Shown here: positions 34,676 through 42,450 of the stretch, in pieces | Numbering within the stretch: position 1 is the stretch's first letter | Layout of the letters: each line of letters opens with the position of its first letter | Assembly (NCBI GenBank): GCA_963815325.1 | Contig: CAWFGG010000002.1 | Coordinates: forward strand, 558,001 to 622,000 | Direction of reading: 5' to 3' | Origin: JABDII01 sp963815325 | GTDB lineage: Bacteria > Gemmatimonadota > Gemmatimonadetes > Gemmatimonadales > GWC2-71-9 | DNA length: 64,000 nucleotides | Notes under the pieces: generated by a model | What the model was told of the DNA's origin: nothing | Database searches by the model: none | The model's input: only the letters and a program-made list of their open reading frames with translations | Translations under genes and position numbers: made by a program

Positions 34676-36093
34676 TGGGCAACCGTGCTGAGCTCTCCCC
34701 TGAGATCCATGCGCACGCCGCGCACCCGGCGATTGGCGCCTTGAACGCCGCGCGCATAGTAGAGGAACGCAACGGGAACCGAATCGACGAACACGCGGGT
34801 GATCGCCTCGCCGCCGGCCGGCAGCTTCATGCCGGCAAGGTCCACGAGCGGCCCAAGGTACCCCAGTGACAGGTCGCCCGGAATCCCCATGACCGCCCCC
34901 TGAAAATCGTGTCGCTGTCCGTACACCCGGTCGAGAAAGGCCGACAGCTCGAGCTGACGGAGTCGGACGTCGAAGCCAACTTCGTGCAGTTGTGCCTGAA
35001 GCATTTGCTCGAGCGCCGCTTCGCCGCTGCCCACCGTCAGGAGTTCGAAGCTCGGCCGTCGGTCGCCGAGCAGCCGCCGCGCCGAGGCGCGGTCCATCGG
35101 GACGGCTGCCGCCGGCGTCGCCCCCGGCACGCCGGGCGGAATGGGACCATAGGCGCTCGCGCCGAAGCCGTAGAGGTAGCCCTCGACGATCTCATCCCGA
35201 TCGATGCTGAGCGAAATCGCCCGACGAACCGCAATATCGTCAAATGGCGCACGGCGGGTATTGAACACGACGCCGTACGTGAACAAGAGCGGGTAGTCGA
35301 GAACCACGAGCTCGGGATCCCGTCGCACGAAGTCCGCATGGGCAGGCTGAATTCCGGCGAAGTCCAGTTCCCCGGCGGTGAGCGCCGCGAGCTTGGTGGT
35401 CGGCTCGTCCACCACCACCACGATGAAGCGATCCAACTGCGGGGGGCCGCCGAGGTCGGCCGGGAAGTCCGGATTGGCGGCGAAGACCCACCGCCGGTTG
35501 GGCTCATACGACACGAACCTGAAGGGGCCGTTGCCGACCGGCGCCTGGTTCCACGCTGCCTGGCGCATGCGATCCCGCGGCACGGTATCGAGACGGTGTG
35601 CCGGCACGATCGCCAAGTCCGTGAGCACGTCGGGGAAGCCTCCCTGCGGGCTGTCGAATTCGAGCAGGACCGTCGTGTCGTTCAGCGCCTCGATCGCAGT
35701 GAGGTCCGCCAGGTCGGCCAGCCGGGGATACCCGGTTGATGGGTCGCGTGCTGCAGCCAAGGTGAATCGCACGTCCACGGCGGTGGTGGGTGTGCCGTCA
35801 TGCCACCGCACGTTCGACGCGAGATGCAGGGTCAGCCTCGTGTTTGCGCGGGACCATTGCCACGTACGGGCCAAATACGGCTCGATCGCGAGCGTGCTGT
35901 CGTAGCGCGCGAGCGTCGTCAGGAATACGTACCGTTGGACCTGTTTCGCGAGCGGGTGAATCGTGACGAGGGGGTTGCTGCTCTGGAGGTCGGCTCCGGA
36001 CGCATACAGCACCGTGGATCCGCGCCGCGTAGCCGCAGAGCCACAAGCCGCCACGGCAAGAAGGAGCGCGCCCAGCCCGAGTCGACTCACCAT
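34657..36093 (-). CDS. ABC-transporter substrate-binding lipoprotein (SBP family 5)
   Basis: 478 residues. Lipoprotein signal with lipobox LAVAAC (Cys at 17). SBP_bac_5 features: LARYDSTLAIEPYLARTWQW, LASNVRWHDGTPTTAVDVRFTL, FVSYEPNRRWVFAANPDF and RAISLSIDRDEIVEGYLYG. This family binds di- and oligopeptides, nickel complexes or oligosaccharides. Divergent from two permease genes 85 bases away, which together make most of an importer; no ATPase gene is in the window. It opens the six-gene operon, so its ligand is probably the pathway's starting compound. Confidence 0.92.
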   Translation of the reverse strand: MVSRLGLGALLLAVAACGSAATRRGSTVLYASGADLQSSNPLVTIHPLAKQVQRYVFLTTLARYDSTLAIEPYLARTWQWSRANTRLTLHLASNVRWHDGTPTTAVDVRFTLAAARDPSTGYPRLADLADLTAIEALNDTTVLLEFDSPQGGFPDVLTDLAIVPAHRLDTVPRDRMRQAAWNQAPVGNGPFRFVSYEPNRRWVFAANPDFPADLGGPPQLDRFIVVVVDEPTTKLAALTAGELDFAGIQPAHADFVRRDPELVVLDYPLLFTYGVVFNTRRAPFDDIAVRRAISLSIDRDEIVEGYLYGFGASAYGPIPPGVPGATPAAAVPMDRASARRLLGDRRPSFELLTVGSGEAALEQMLQAQLHEVGFDVRLRQLELSAFLDRVYGQRHDFQGAVMGIPGDLSLGYLGPLVDLAGMKLPAGGEAITRVFVDSVPVAFLYYARGVQGANRRVRGVRMDLRGELSTVAQWRVEP

Positions 36094-36178
36094 ATCAGGT
36101 AATTAAGGGCCGAACCAGGTTCCCTCCAAGCGGCAACAAGGACTGGCGCCGCGTGCCACCGCCCCTGAGATTCTCTGG

Positions 36179-37144
36179 ATGATCCGGTTTCTCGTCCGGC
36201 GTCTCTCGATGGGTGCGGCCGTTGTCTTCGGCGTTGTCACGCTCACCTTTCTCCTGCTCCACATCGCGCCAGGCGATCCGGTCGAACGGCTGATCGGGCC
36301 TGCCGCCACCTCGGCTCAGATCGACGCGCAACGACGCGCCCTCGACCTGGATCGTCCCCTGCTCGTCCAGTACGCCTCCTGGGTGGGCCGGTTCTCGGTT
36401 GGTGATTGGGGAACCAGCATTGCGCGGGGCCGGCCGGTGCGCCACGTCATCGCCCGTGCATGGCCCGCGACCGTGATTCTCGTGGGTCTCTCCCTCAGCT
36501 TGAGTTATCTCATCGGCATCTTCGTCGGCGCCGTCCAGGCCAACGCGAGGGGGACCCGCCTGGACACGACGATCTCGGTCACCACCGTTGCCGTGTACGC
36601 ATTGCCGGGATACTGGCTCGGCCTGATGCTGGTTATGGTCTTCACCTACTGGCTGCGGATCCTGCCGGCCTTCGGTGCGGCTGGATTGGACGCCGACTTC
36701 GTGACCGGCTGGCCGTGGCTGTTGGATCGGCTCCGGCATCTCGCCCTCCCGGTCGCGACACTGACCCTGATCGGGATCGGAGGGGCGGCCCGCTTCGTCC
36801 GCGGCTCGATGGTGGACGTGTTGTCCCAACCGTATGTGGTTGTCGCGCGAGCGAAAGGACTCGCCGCATCGCGCGTCACGTTTCATCACGTGCTTCGCAA
36901 CGCCCTGGTTCCCCTGGTCACCCTGCTCGGCCTCTCCATTCCCGCCCTGTTCTCCGGCGCCGTCTTCGTCGAGGCCGTCTTCGCCTGGCCGGGTGTCGGA
37001 CGAGTCCTGGTGGAGGCCGTCCAGGCGCGGGACTACCCCGTGGTCATGGCGGCGACGGCCGTCAGCGCCATTCTGGTGGTCCTGGGAAACCTCGCGGCCG
37101 ATGTGCTGATGACCTGGGTGGACCCTCGGGTGAGGCACGCATGA
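36179..37144 (+). CDS. ABC-transporter permease, DppB/OppB type
   Basis: 321 residues, about six transmembrane helices. N-terminal MIRFLVRRLSMGAAVVFGV and FLLLHIAPGDPVERLIG are typical of DppB; the EAA loop reads YVVVARAKGLAASRVTFHHVLRNAL. Inner-membrane half of a peptide/nickel/oligosaccharide-type importer. Divergent from the binding lipoprotein; overlaps the second permease by 4 bases (ATGA). Confidence 0.95.
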   Translation: MIRFLVRRLSMGAAVVFGVVTLTFLLLHIAPGDPVERLIGPAATSAQIDAQRRALDLDRPLLVQYASWVGRFSVGDWGTSIARGRPVRHVIARAWPATVILVGLSLSLSYLIGIFVGAVQANARGTRLDTTISVTTVAVYALPGYWLGLMLVMVFTYWLRILPAFGAAGLDADFVTGWPWLLDRLRHLALPVATLTLIGIGGAARFVRGSMVDVLSQPYVVVARAKGLAASRVTFHHVLRNALVPLVTLLGLSIPALFSGAVFVEAVFAWPGVGRVLVEAVQARDYPVVMAATAVSAILVVLGNLAADVLMTWVDPRVRHA

Positions 37145-37998
37145 ACGGCGCGAGAGGGTGGAGCGACCGTCGGGCCGTCTTCGGCCTCGGTATCTTCTCG
37201 GTTCTCGGTGTCCTCGCGCTGCTTGCCCCGGTGCTCTCCACCGGCGGTCCGGCCGTGCAGGGAGATGTCGTGGCGACACGCTTTCTGCCGCCATTGAGTA
37301 CCGATCTCCACGGCGTCTTTCATCTGATCGGAACCGATCGGTTCGGCCGGGACGTGTGGACGCGGCTCGTCTACGGCTCGCGCATTTCGCTCACCGTCGG
37401 AGCGCTGGCGGTGGCGCTCTCGGTGACTATCGGGATCGTGGTCGGCGCCGTTGCCGGGCACTGGCGTGGGCCGATCAGAGCGGTCTTGCTCGGCCTCACC
37501 GACTTCGCACTCGCCCTGCCCCGAGTGGTGTTGCTCTTGTTACTCGCGGCCCTGTGGCAGCCCAGTGCGATCGTGGTCGTAGTCGTCCTCGGGACGACCG
37601 GATGGATGCCGATCGCCAGACTGGTGTATGGGGAGGTTCGTGGGTTGAGCACTCGTCCGTTCGTCCAAGCAGCCGAGGCACTGGGCGTGCGCCGATCCGG
37701 CATCCTCTCCCGGTACATTCTCCCAAACGCCCTGACGCCGGTGATTGTGGCCGCGACGCTTGGGTTGGGCAATGCCATCATGCTCGAAGCCGGATTGTCG
37801 TTCTTGGGAGTGGGGGTGCAGCCGCCAACGCCGTCCTGGGGCAACATGATCGCGTCCGGGCGGGATACGCTGGTCAACGCCCCGTGGGTCGCGACCGCGC
37901 CGGGGTTGATGCTCGTGCTCGTGGTGGTCGCCAGTACCCTCCTTGGCGACGCAGCCCAGGATGCGTTGGAGCCGGCGAACCAGGGACGATATCGCTGA
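37141..37998 (+). CDS. ABC-transporter permease, DppC/OppC type
   Basis: 285 residues, about six transmembrane helices. DppC motifs HLIGTDRFGRDVWTRLVYGSR and the EAA loop PFVQAAEALGVRRSGILSRYIL, with GLSFLGVGVQPPTPSWGNM near the C-terminus. Partner of the DppB-type permease, start coupled to its stop. Its end faces the convergent CBS-domain gene 14 bases away; no ATPase gene follows, so the importer must borrow one. Confidence 0.95.
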   Translation: MNGARGWSDRRAVFGLGIFSVLGVLALLAPVLSTGGPAVQGDVVATRFLPPLSTDLHGVFHLIGTDRFGRDVWTRLVYGSRISLTVGALAVALSVTIGIVVGAVAGHWRGPIRAVLLGLTDFALALPRVVLLLLLAALWQPSAIVVVVVLGTTGWMPIARLVYGEVRGLSTRPFVQAAEALGVRRSGILSRYILPNALTPVIVAATLGLGNAIMLEAGLSFLGVGVQPPTPSWGNMIASGRDTLVNAPWVATAPGLMLVLVVVASTLLGDAAQDALEPANQGRYR

Positions 37999-38012
37999 TC
38001 GTGTGCCGACGG

Positions 38013-38447
38013 TCAGCGGTTATCGTAGACGTAGCTCTTCATGAGCTCGATCGTGCTCTCCTGATCCCTGACCCGGTAGGCCAGCATGTCGCCGCTGGTC
38101 ACGATCCCGACCACCTCGTCACCCTGCACCACCGGCAAATGCCGGATCCGTCGCTCGGTCATCACCTTCATACATTCGTCGTGCGTGGTGTCGACTGGGC
38201 AGCAGGTGACGGGCGAGGTCATGACGTCCCGAATTGCGGTCGTCGCGGGGTCGCGGCGTTCGGCGACAACCCGGCGGAGAATGTCGCGTTCGGTGAAGAT
38301 GCCAACCATGGCCCCGCCGTCCATCACCACGACACCGCCAATCCCACGTTCGTTCATCAGCCGGGCCGCGTTCACCACGGACTCATCGGCAACCATCGAT
38401 ACCACGTCACTGCCCTTGTGACGGAGGATGTCCTGTACAGTCGACAT
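38013..38447 (-). CDS. CBS-domain pair protein
   Basis: 144 residues from the ATG at 38447 (GAGAGG upstream; an in-frame GTG two codons earlier is possible). Two CBS domains fill the protein: VQDILRHKGSDVVSM with NERGIGGVVVMDGGAMVGIFTERD, and IRDVMTSPVTCCPVD with ERRIRHLPVVQGDEVVGIVTSGD. Bateman modules of this size bind adenine nucleotides and act as small energy sensors. Divergent from the acyl-CoA transferase/GNAT fusion, whose promoter region it shares along with a large dyad. Confidence 0.93.
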   Translation of the reverse strand: MSTVQDILRHKGSDVVSMVADESVVNAARLMNERGIGGVVVMDGGAMVGIFTERDILRRVVAERRDPATTAIRDVMTSPVTCCPVDTTHDECMKVMTERRIRHLPVVQGDEVVGIVTSGDMLAYRVRDQESTIELMKSYVYDNR

Positions 38448-38549
38448 CGGCACACCTCTCGAGGGGGATGCCTTGGATGGTAAGGAAGAGCGGCCGGACT
38501 CGCCAGAGGAAACTCCGGGCAGGCACCGCGTCCCTCACCCTGGGGAAGA

Positions 38550-38608
38550 CGGGAGTATATTGCTGCTAATGTGTTGTCCGACAACATATTACGATTCGTA
38601 TTCTCCCG
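38550..38608. promoter_or_regulatory. 59-base symmetric dyad in the divergent promoter region
   Basis: Centred at 38579. The core 38567-38591 is a 25-base palindrome with one T-G pair (TAATGTGTTGTC-C-GACAACATATTA). Flanking arms CGGGAG (38550-38555) and CTCCCG (38603-38608) are exactly symmetric about the same centre. The inner TTGTCCGACAA fits the TnGTnnnACnA pattern of FadR-type GntR operators. It lies 103 bases from the CBS start and 143 from the acyl-CoA transferase start, so it could control both genes. Confidence 0.5.
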
Positions 38609-38750
38609 AGCGGCACAGCCAGGACCGGCAATCCGCGCGGACCGGGACACTGCCCGCCACGGCTAAACGAGGTTTCGGGCGCTCTTCATGAACTTCTCAC
38701 GCACTGCTGTCGAGACTTCAGCCCGGCTAACGGAAGAAGGAGTAGTGACG

Positions 38751-40640
38751 ATGAGCGGTGCCATGCAGGACTGGAAGCAGACGCACGCGTCCAAGATCAC
38801 GACGGTGGAGAAGGCAATCAAGCTGATCCCGCGCGGGCGGCGGATCCTCATCGGCTCCGGGGCCGCGGAGCCCCATGAGCTGGTCGAAGGACTGGTCGCG
38901 CACGGCGGCCATCTCGCAGACAACGACATCGTCCATCTCATGACGCTCGGGCCCGCGCCCTACGTCCAGCCCGGGATGGAGCATCGGTTTCGTCACACCG
39001 CCTTCTTCATCGGGCACAACGTACGGGCCGCTGTTGCCGAGGGTCGTGCCGACTTCATGCCCGTATTCCTATCGGAGATCCCTGCGCTCATCAAGAGCCG
39101 ACGGGTGCGCATCGACGTGGCGCTGATCCAGGTGTCGCTGCCCGATCGGCACGGGTACGTGAGTCTGGGCGTCTCCGTGGATATCGTCCGGGCCGCCGTA
39201 GAAGCCGCCGATCTGGTCCTGGCCGAGGTGAACCCCAAGACACCGCGCACCCACGGCGACTCTTTCATTCACGTCGACCGGATCGACGCATTGGTCCCGG
39301 TTGACTACTACCTCCCCCCGCTGCCCGCCAGGACTGCGGATGAGGTGTCCATCGAGATTGCTCGCCACGTCGCGAGCCTCATTCCCGACGGAGCGACCCT
39401 GCAACTCGGTATCGGAAAGATTCCCGACGCGGTGCTGGCCGCCCTCTCCAACCACCACGACCTCGGGGTGCATTCAGAGATGTTCTCCGACGGCGTCATG
39501 GACCTCGTCGAAGCAGGGGTGATTACCGGTCGAAAGAAGACATTGCTCCCGGGCAAAGCGGTAACATCGTTCCTGATGGGAAGCCAGAAGCTCTATGATT
39601 GGGTTGATGACAATCCCGTTGTGGAAATGCGGCCCAGCAATTTCACCAACGACCCGTTCAACGTCGCGCGGAACGACCGCATGATCGCGGTCAATTCCGC
39701 ACTCGCGGTCGACCTCACGGGCCAAGTAGCGGCCGATACGCTCATGGGCAATTTCTTCTCGGGCATCGGCGGTCAAGTCGATTTCATACGCGGAGCGGCG
39801 CGGAGCCACGGGGGCAAGCCAATCATCGCACTTCCATCGACGGCCAAGGAGGCCAGCCGGATTCAGCCCGCCCTGGAAGAGGGAGCAGGTGTCGTCACCA
39901 GCCGCGGCGACGTCCGGTACGTCGTGACCGAGTTCGGCATCGCCGACCTCTGGGGCAAGAACATCCGCCAGCGCACCATGGCGCTCATCGAGATCGCGCA
40001 CCCGGACTTCCGGGCCGAACTTCTCAATGCGGCCAAAGGACGCCGGTACGTATTCGCCGACCAGATCGCGTCCGAGACCATCTACCCGTGGGAAGACACG
40101 CGGACCGTCCAATTGAAGACGGGTCAGACCATCGAGCTTCGGCCCGCACGCTTGAGCGACGAGGAGGCGTTACAGGACCTCTTCTACCGGCTCTCGGACG
40201 AGAGCACCTATCGGCGCTTCATGGCCTACAAGAACGTGCACTCACACTCGGAAATGCAACGACTCGTCGACTCGGATTACGAGCACAGCATGGCACTCCT
40301 GGCCACCCTGCCCGAAGGGCCGGAAGAACAGATCCTTGCCATGGCGCGGTACGACGTCGATCCGGGGACCCGGCTCGCCGACATCGCCTTCGTGGTCCAG
40401 GATCAGTGGCAGGGATGCGGGCTCGGGACCCTCTTGATGAAGCGCATGGGTGAGATTGCCAAGGCGCGGGGCGTCGCCGGTTTCACGGCCGACGTGCTCG
40501 ACAGCAACAAGCCGATGCTCATGGTCTTCCACAAGAGCGGCCTTCATGTGCGTGGCGAAACCAAAGACGATATGCGACACCTCACGCTCTTGTTCGATGA
40601 GCCTGATCAGGAAGGAAACCCGCGCGTTCGGAGCGGTTGA
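38751..40640 (+). CDS. Acetyl-CoA hydrolase/transferase fused to a GNAT acetyltransferase
   Basis: 629 residues from the ATG at 38751, preceded by GAAGGAG; an ATG at 38688 has no good RBS. Residues about 1-440 form a 4-hydroxybutyrate CoA-transferase/acetyl-CoA hydrolase domain (ILIGSGAAEPHELVEGL; catalytic Glu probably in VVTEFGIADLWGKN; HSEMFSDGVMDL). Residues about 470-620 are a GNAT domain (IELRPARLSDEEAL, FVVQDQWQGCGLGTLLMKRM as acetyl-CoA loop). The fusion is a recognised architecture, and may regulate or use the CoA pool; the acyl group and acetyl acceptor are unknown. Confidence 0.92.
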   Translation: MSGAMQDWKQTHASKITTVEKAIKLIPRGRRILIGSGAAEPHELVEGLVAHGGHLADNDIVHLMTLGPAPYVQPGMEHRFRHTAFFIGHNVRAAVAEGRADFMPVFLSEIPALIKSRRVRIDVALIQVSLPDRHGYVSLGVSVDIVRAAVEAADLVLAEVNPKTPRTHGDSFIHVDRIDALVPVDYYLPPLPARTADEVSIEIARHVASLIPDGATLQLGIGKIPDAVLAALSNHHDLGVHSEMFSDGVMDLVEAGVITGRKKTLLPGKAVTSFLMGSQKLYDWVDDNPVVEMRPSNFTNDPFNVARNDRMIAVNSALAVDLTGQVAADTLMGNFFSGIGGQVDFIRGAARSHGGKPIIALPSTAKEASRIQPALEEGAGVVTSRGDVRYVVTEFGIADLWGKNIRQRTMALIEIAHPDFRAELLNAAKGRRYVFADQIASETIYPWEDTRTVQLKTGQTIELRPARLSDEEALQDLFYRLSDESTYRRFMAYKNVHSHSEMQRLVDSDYEHSMALLATLPEGPEEQILAMARYDVDPGTRLADIAFVVQDQWQGCGLGTLLMKRMGEIAKARGVAGFTADVLDSNKPMLMVFHKSGLHVRGETKDDMRHLTLLFDEPDQEGNPRVRSG

Positions 40641-40692
40641 GCACTGACGCGTCACCGCCGGCTGTCTCGTCGTTCGGACGCGGGGTCAGGGG

Positions 40693-42435
40693 CTAGGCGG
40701 GGAGAGCGTCGCCCGGCTGCCAGCCGGTCTCTTCCAAGTGCCGAAGCAGGCGCAGCGTCGCGTCACGGTCTCCCTGCACCGGAAGGAGGAGGAGGTCCCC
40801 GTCACGGGCCCAAGCCAGCGCCTCGCGCACACCGAGCATCTCCGAATCGGCAACCACTAAGCGCTCCCGCGGGGCTCCGAGCTTCACGAACTCATCGACC
40901 AGGAGCGCCGGCACCTCGCCCGGGCCACGGCCACGCAGGTGCTTGGCCAACTCCTTGATGACGATTCGGTCCGGAGCGGCCGCCCACGCAGCTCGTGCCA
41001 GCGCCCGGATGGAGTCGTCATCGCGATCACCCGCCTGGCCGATGAGAATGAGGCGCCGCGCCGCGGGCAGTCCGGCGGCCATCTCGACCACGGCGGCAAC
41101 GCCATGCGGGTTGTGGGCAAAATCGAGGATGACCCGGACCCCGCCCAGATCGAACACGTTGAGTCGGCCGGGATTGTCCTCACTCGAGGGCTGAAAGCTG
41201 CGGAGCGCGGCCGCCATGGCCTCGAGCGACAGACCGAGGCCGGCCGCGACACCCACCGCCCCGAGCGCGTTCGCCACGTTGTACCGGGCAGCCCCGCCGA
41301 GCGTGATTGGTATTCGATCGATCCGTTCGACGATCCGCGCCGTGCCCGCCAGGTTGAGCACCGCCTCACCGTCTAGAGCGTAGATCGCATCGCCACCACG
41401 CGCGACATGCGCCTGCACGAAGGGAAGCCCACCGTCCAGGGTGAACCACGTGATCGGCGCTGCAAGCGCCGCGGCCGTGGAGCGGAGGGCCGGGTCGTCG
41501 GCGTTCAGCACCACCCGCCCACGCTGACTCACCACGCGGGCGACGACCAGCTTCACTTCCGCCAACGAATGGAGGTCATGGATCCCGAATTCGCCGAGGT
41601 GATCCTCGGCAATGTTGGTCACGAGGGCGACCTCGGCGCGCCGCACGGCGAGCCCGCGTCGGAGGATCCCGCCCCGCGCGGCTTCCAACACCGCTCGTTC
41701 CACCCGGGTGTCGCGGAGCATCATCCGCGCGCCACCGGGACCGGCCCAATCGCCCTGATCGATGGTCTCCCGGCCAACGCGAACACCGTCCGTGGTAGTG
41801 CTACCTGGCACGTGCCCAGCGGCTTCGATCATGGCGGCAACCAATCGCACCGTCGTGGTCTTGCCGTTACATCCGGTCACCAATGCCAGAGGAACGTCGC
41901 GCACCCGTTCCCAAGGGATGGCATCGACATCGGGCAGATCGGCCGTTGGCCAGGTGATGGACCCGGAGCCGAGCCCAACCGACACCGCCTCCTCATCCCA
42001 TAAACAGGCGACTCCGTGCGCGGCGGCGGCTTGCTCGATGGCAGGGAGGCGTGGATTCCTCTCCCGGTCGATGACCTCGCTGAGTCGCCGGGCGGCCTCG
42101 GCCACGCGTGGCGGTGTGCCTCCGGTGAGCGTGGCCTCGGCCGCTTCCCAAGCCCATTCATTCACTTCGGTCGCGGCATAGAGCGCATCAATCGGCGCCG
42201 TCAGGACGAGGCTTGCGCCGCCGGGAAACGTCCGGCTGTACCGATGCTCTTGGCCCCATCCCACTGCATCGAGGATGCGCCGTGCGGCGTCCCGCCAGGC
42301 CTCGACGGCGCGCGCCTCTTCTCCCGGAGGGATGCTCACGTCCAGGATCGCTCCGGGCCGGTCGCTGAGGAGATTGGGCCCGGTGAGCCGCCGGGAATCG
42401 GTTATCGCTGCCATGCGGGCATCGGCCACGTCCAC
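40693..42435 (-). CDS. Mur-ligase-family protein beside cyanophycin synthetase
   Basis: 580 residues, GTG start 15 bases after the cphA stop. N-terminal about 170 residues have no motif I can name and no ATP-grasp domain. Then Mur-ligase central domain with P-loop VTGCNGKTTT (about 186-195), STTTDGVRVG, EAARGGILRRGLA and TNIAEDHLGEFG, and C-terminal domain with LDFAHNPHGVAAVVEMA. These segments parallel the Mur part of CphA. It could add Arg or Asp, or re-polymerise beta-Asp-Arg, but lacks the module that CphA uses for Asp addition. Last gene of the cyanophycin operon. Confidence 0.88.
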   Translation of the reverse strand: MDVADARMAAITDSRRLTGPNLLSDRPGAILDVSIPPGEEARAVEAWRDAARRILDAVGWGQEHRYSRTFPGGASLVLTAPIDALYAATEVNEWAWEAAEATLTGGTPPRVAEAARRLSEVIDRERNPRLPAIEQAAAAHGVACLWDEEAVSVGLGSGSITWPTADLPDVDAIPWERVRDVPLALVTGCNGKTTTVRLVAAMIEAAGHVPGSTTTDGVRVGRETIDQGDWAGPGGARMMLRDTRVERAVLEAARGGILRRGLAVRRAEVALVTNIAEDHLGEFGIHDLHSLAEVKLVVARVVSQRGRVVLNADDPALRSTAAALAAPITWFTLDGGLPFVQAHVARGGDAIYALDGEAVLNLAGTARIVERIDRIPITLGGAARYNVANALGAVGVAAGLGLSLEAMAAALRSFQPSSEDNPGRLNVFDLGGVRVILDFAHNPHGVAAVVEMAAGLPAARRLILIGQAGDRDDDSIRALARAAWAAAPDRIVIKELAKHLRGRGPGEVPALLVDEFVKLGAPRERLVVADSEMLGVREALAWARDGDLLLLPVQGDRDATLRLLRHLEETGWQPGDALPA

Positions 42436-42450
42436 GCTCCGAGGTCGGGC

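Noticed and set aside
36095..37294. Minus-strand frame of 399 codons over the permease genes
   Set aside because: Antisense to two clear Dpp-type permeases; composition is hydrophilic and repeat-poor, with no known domain.
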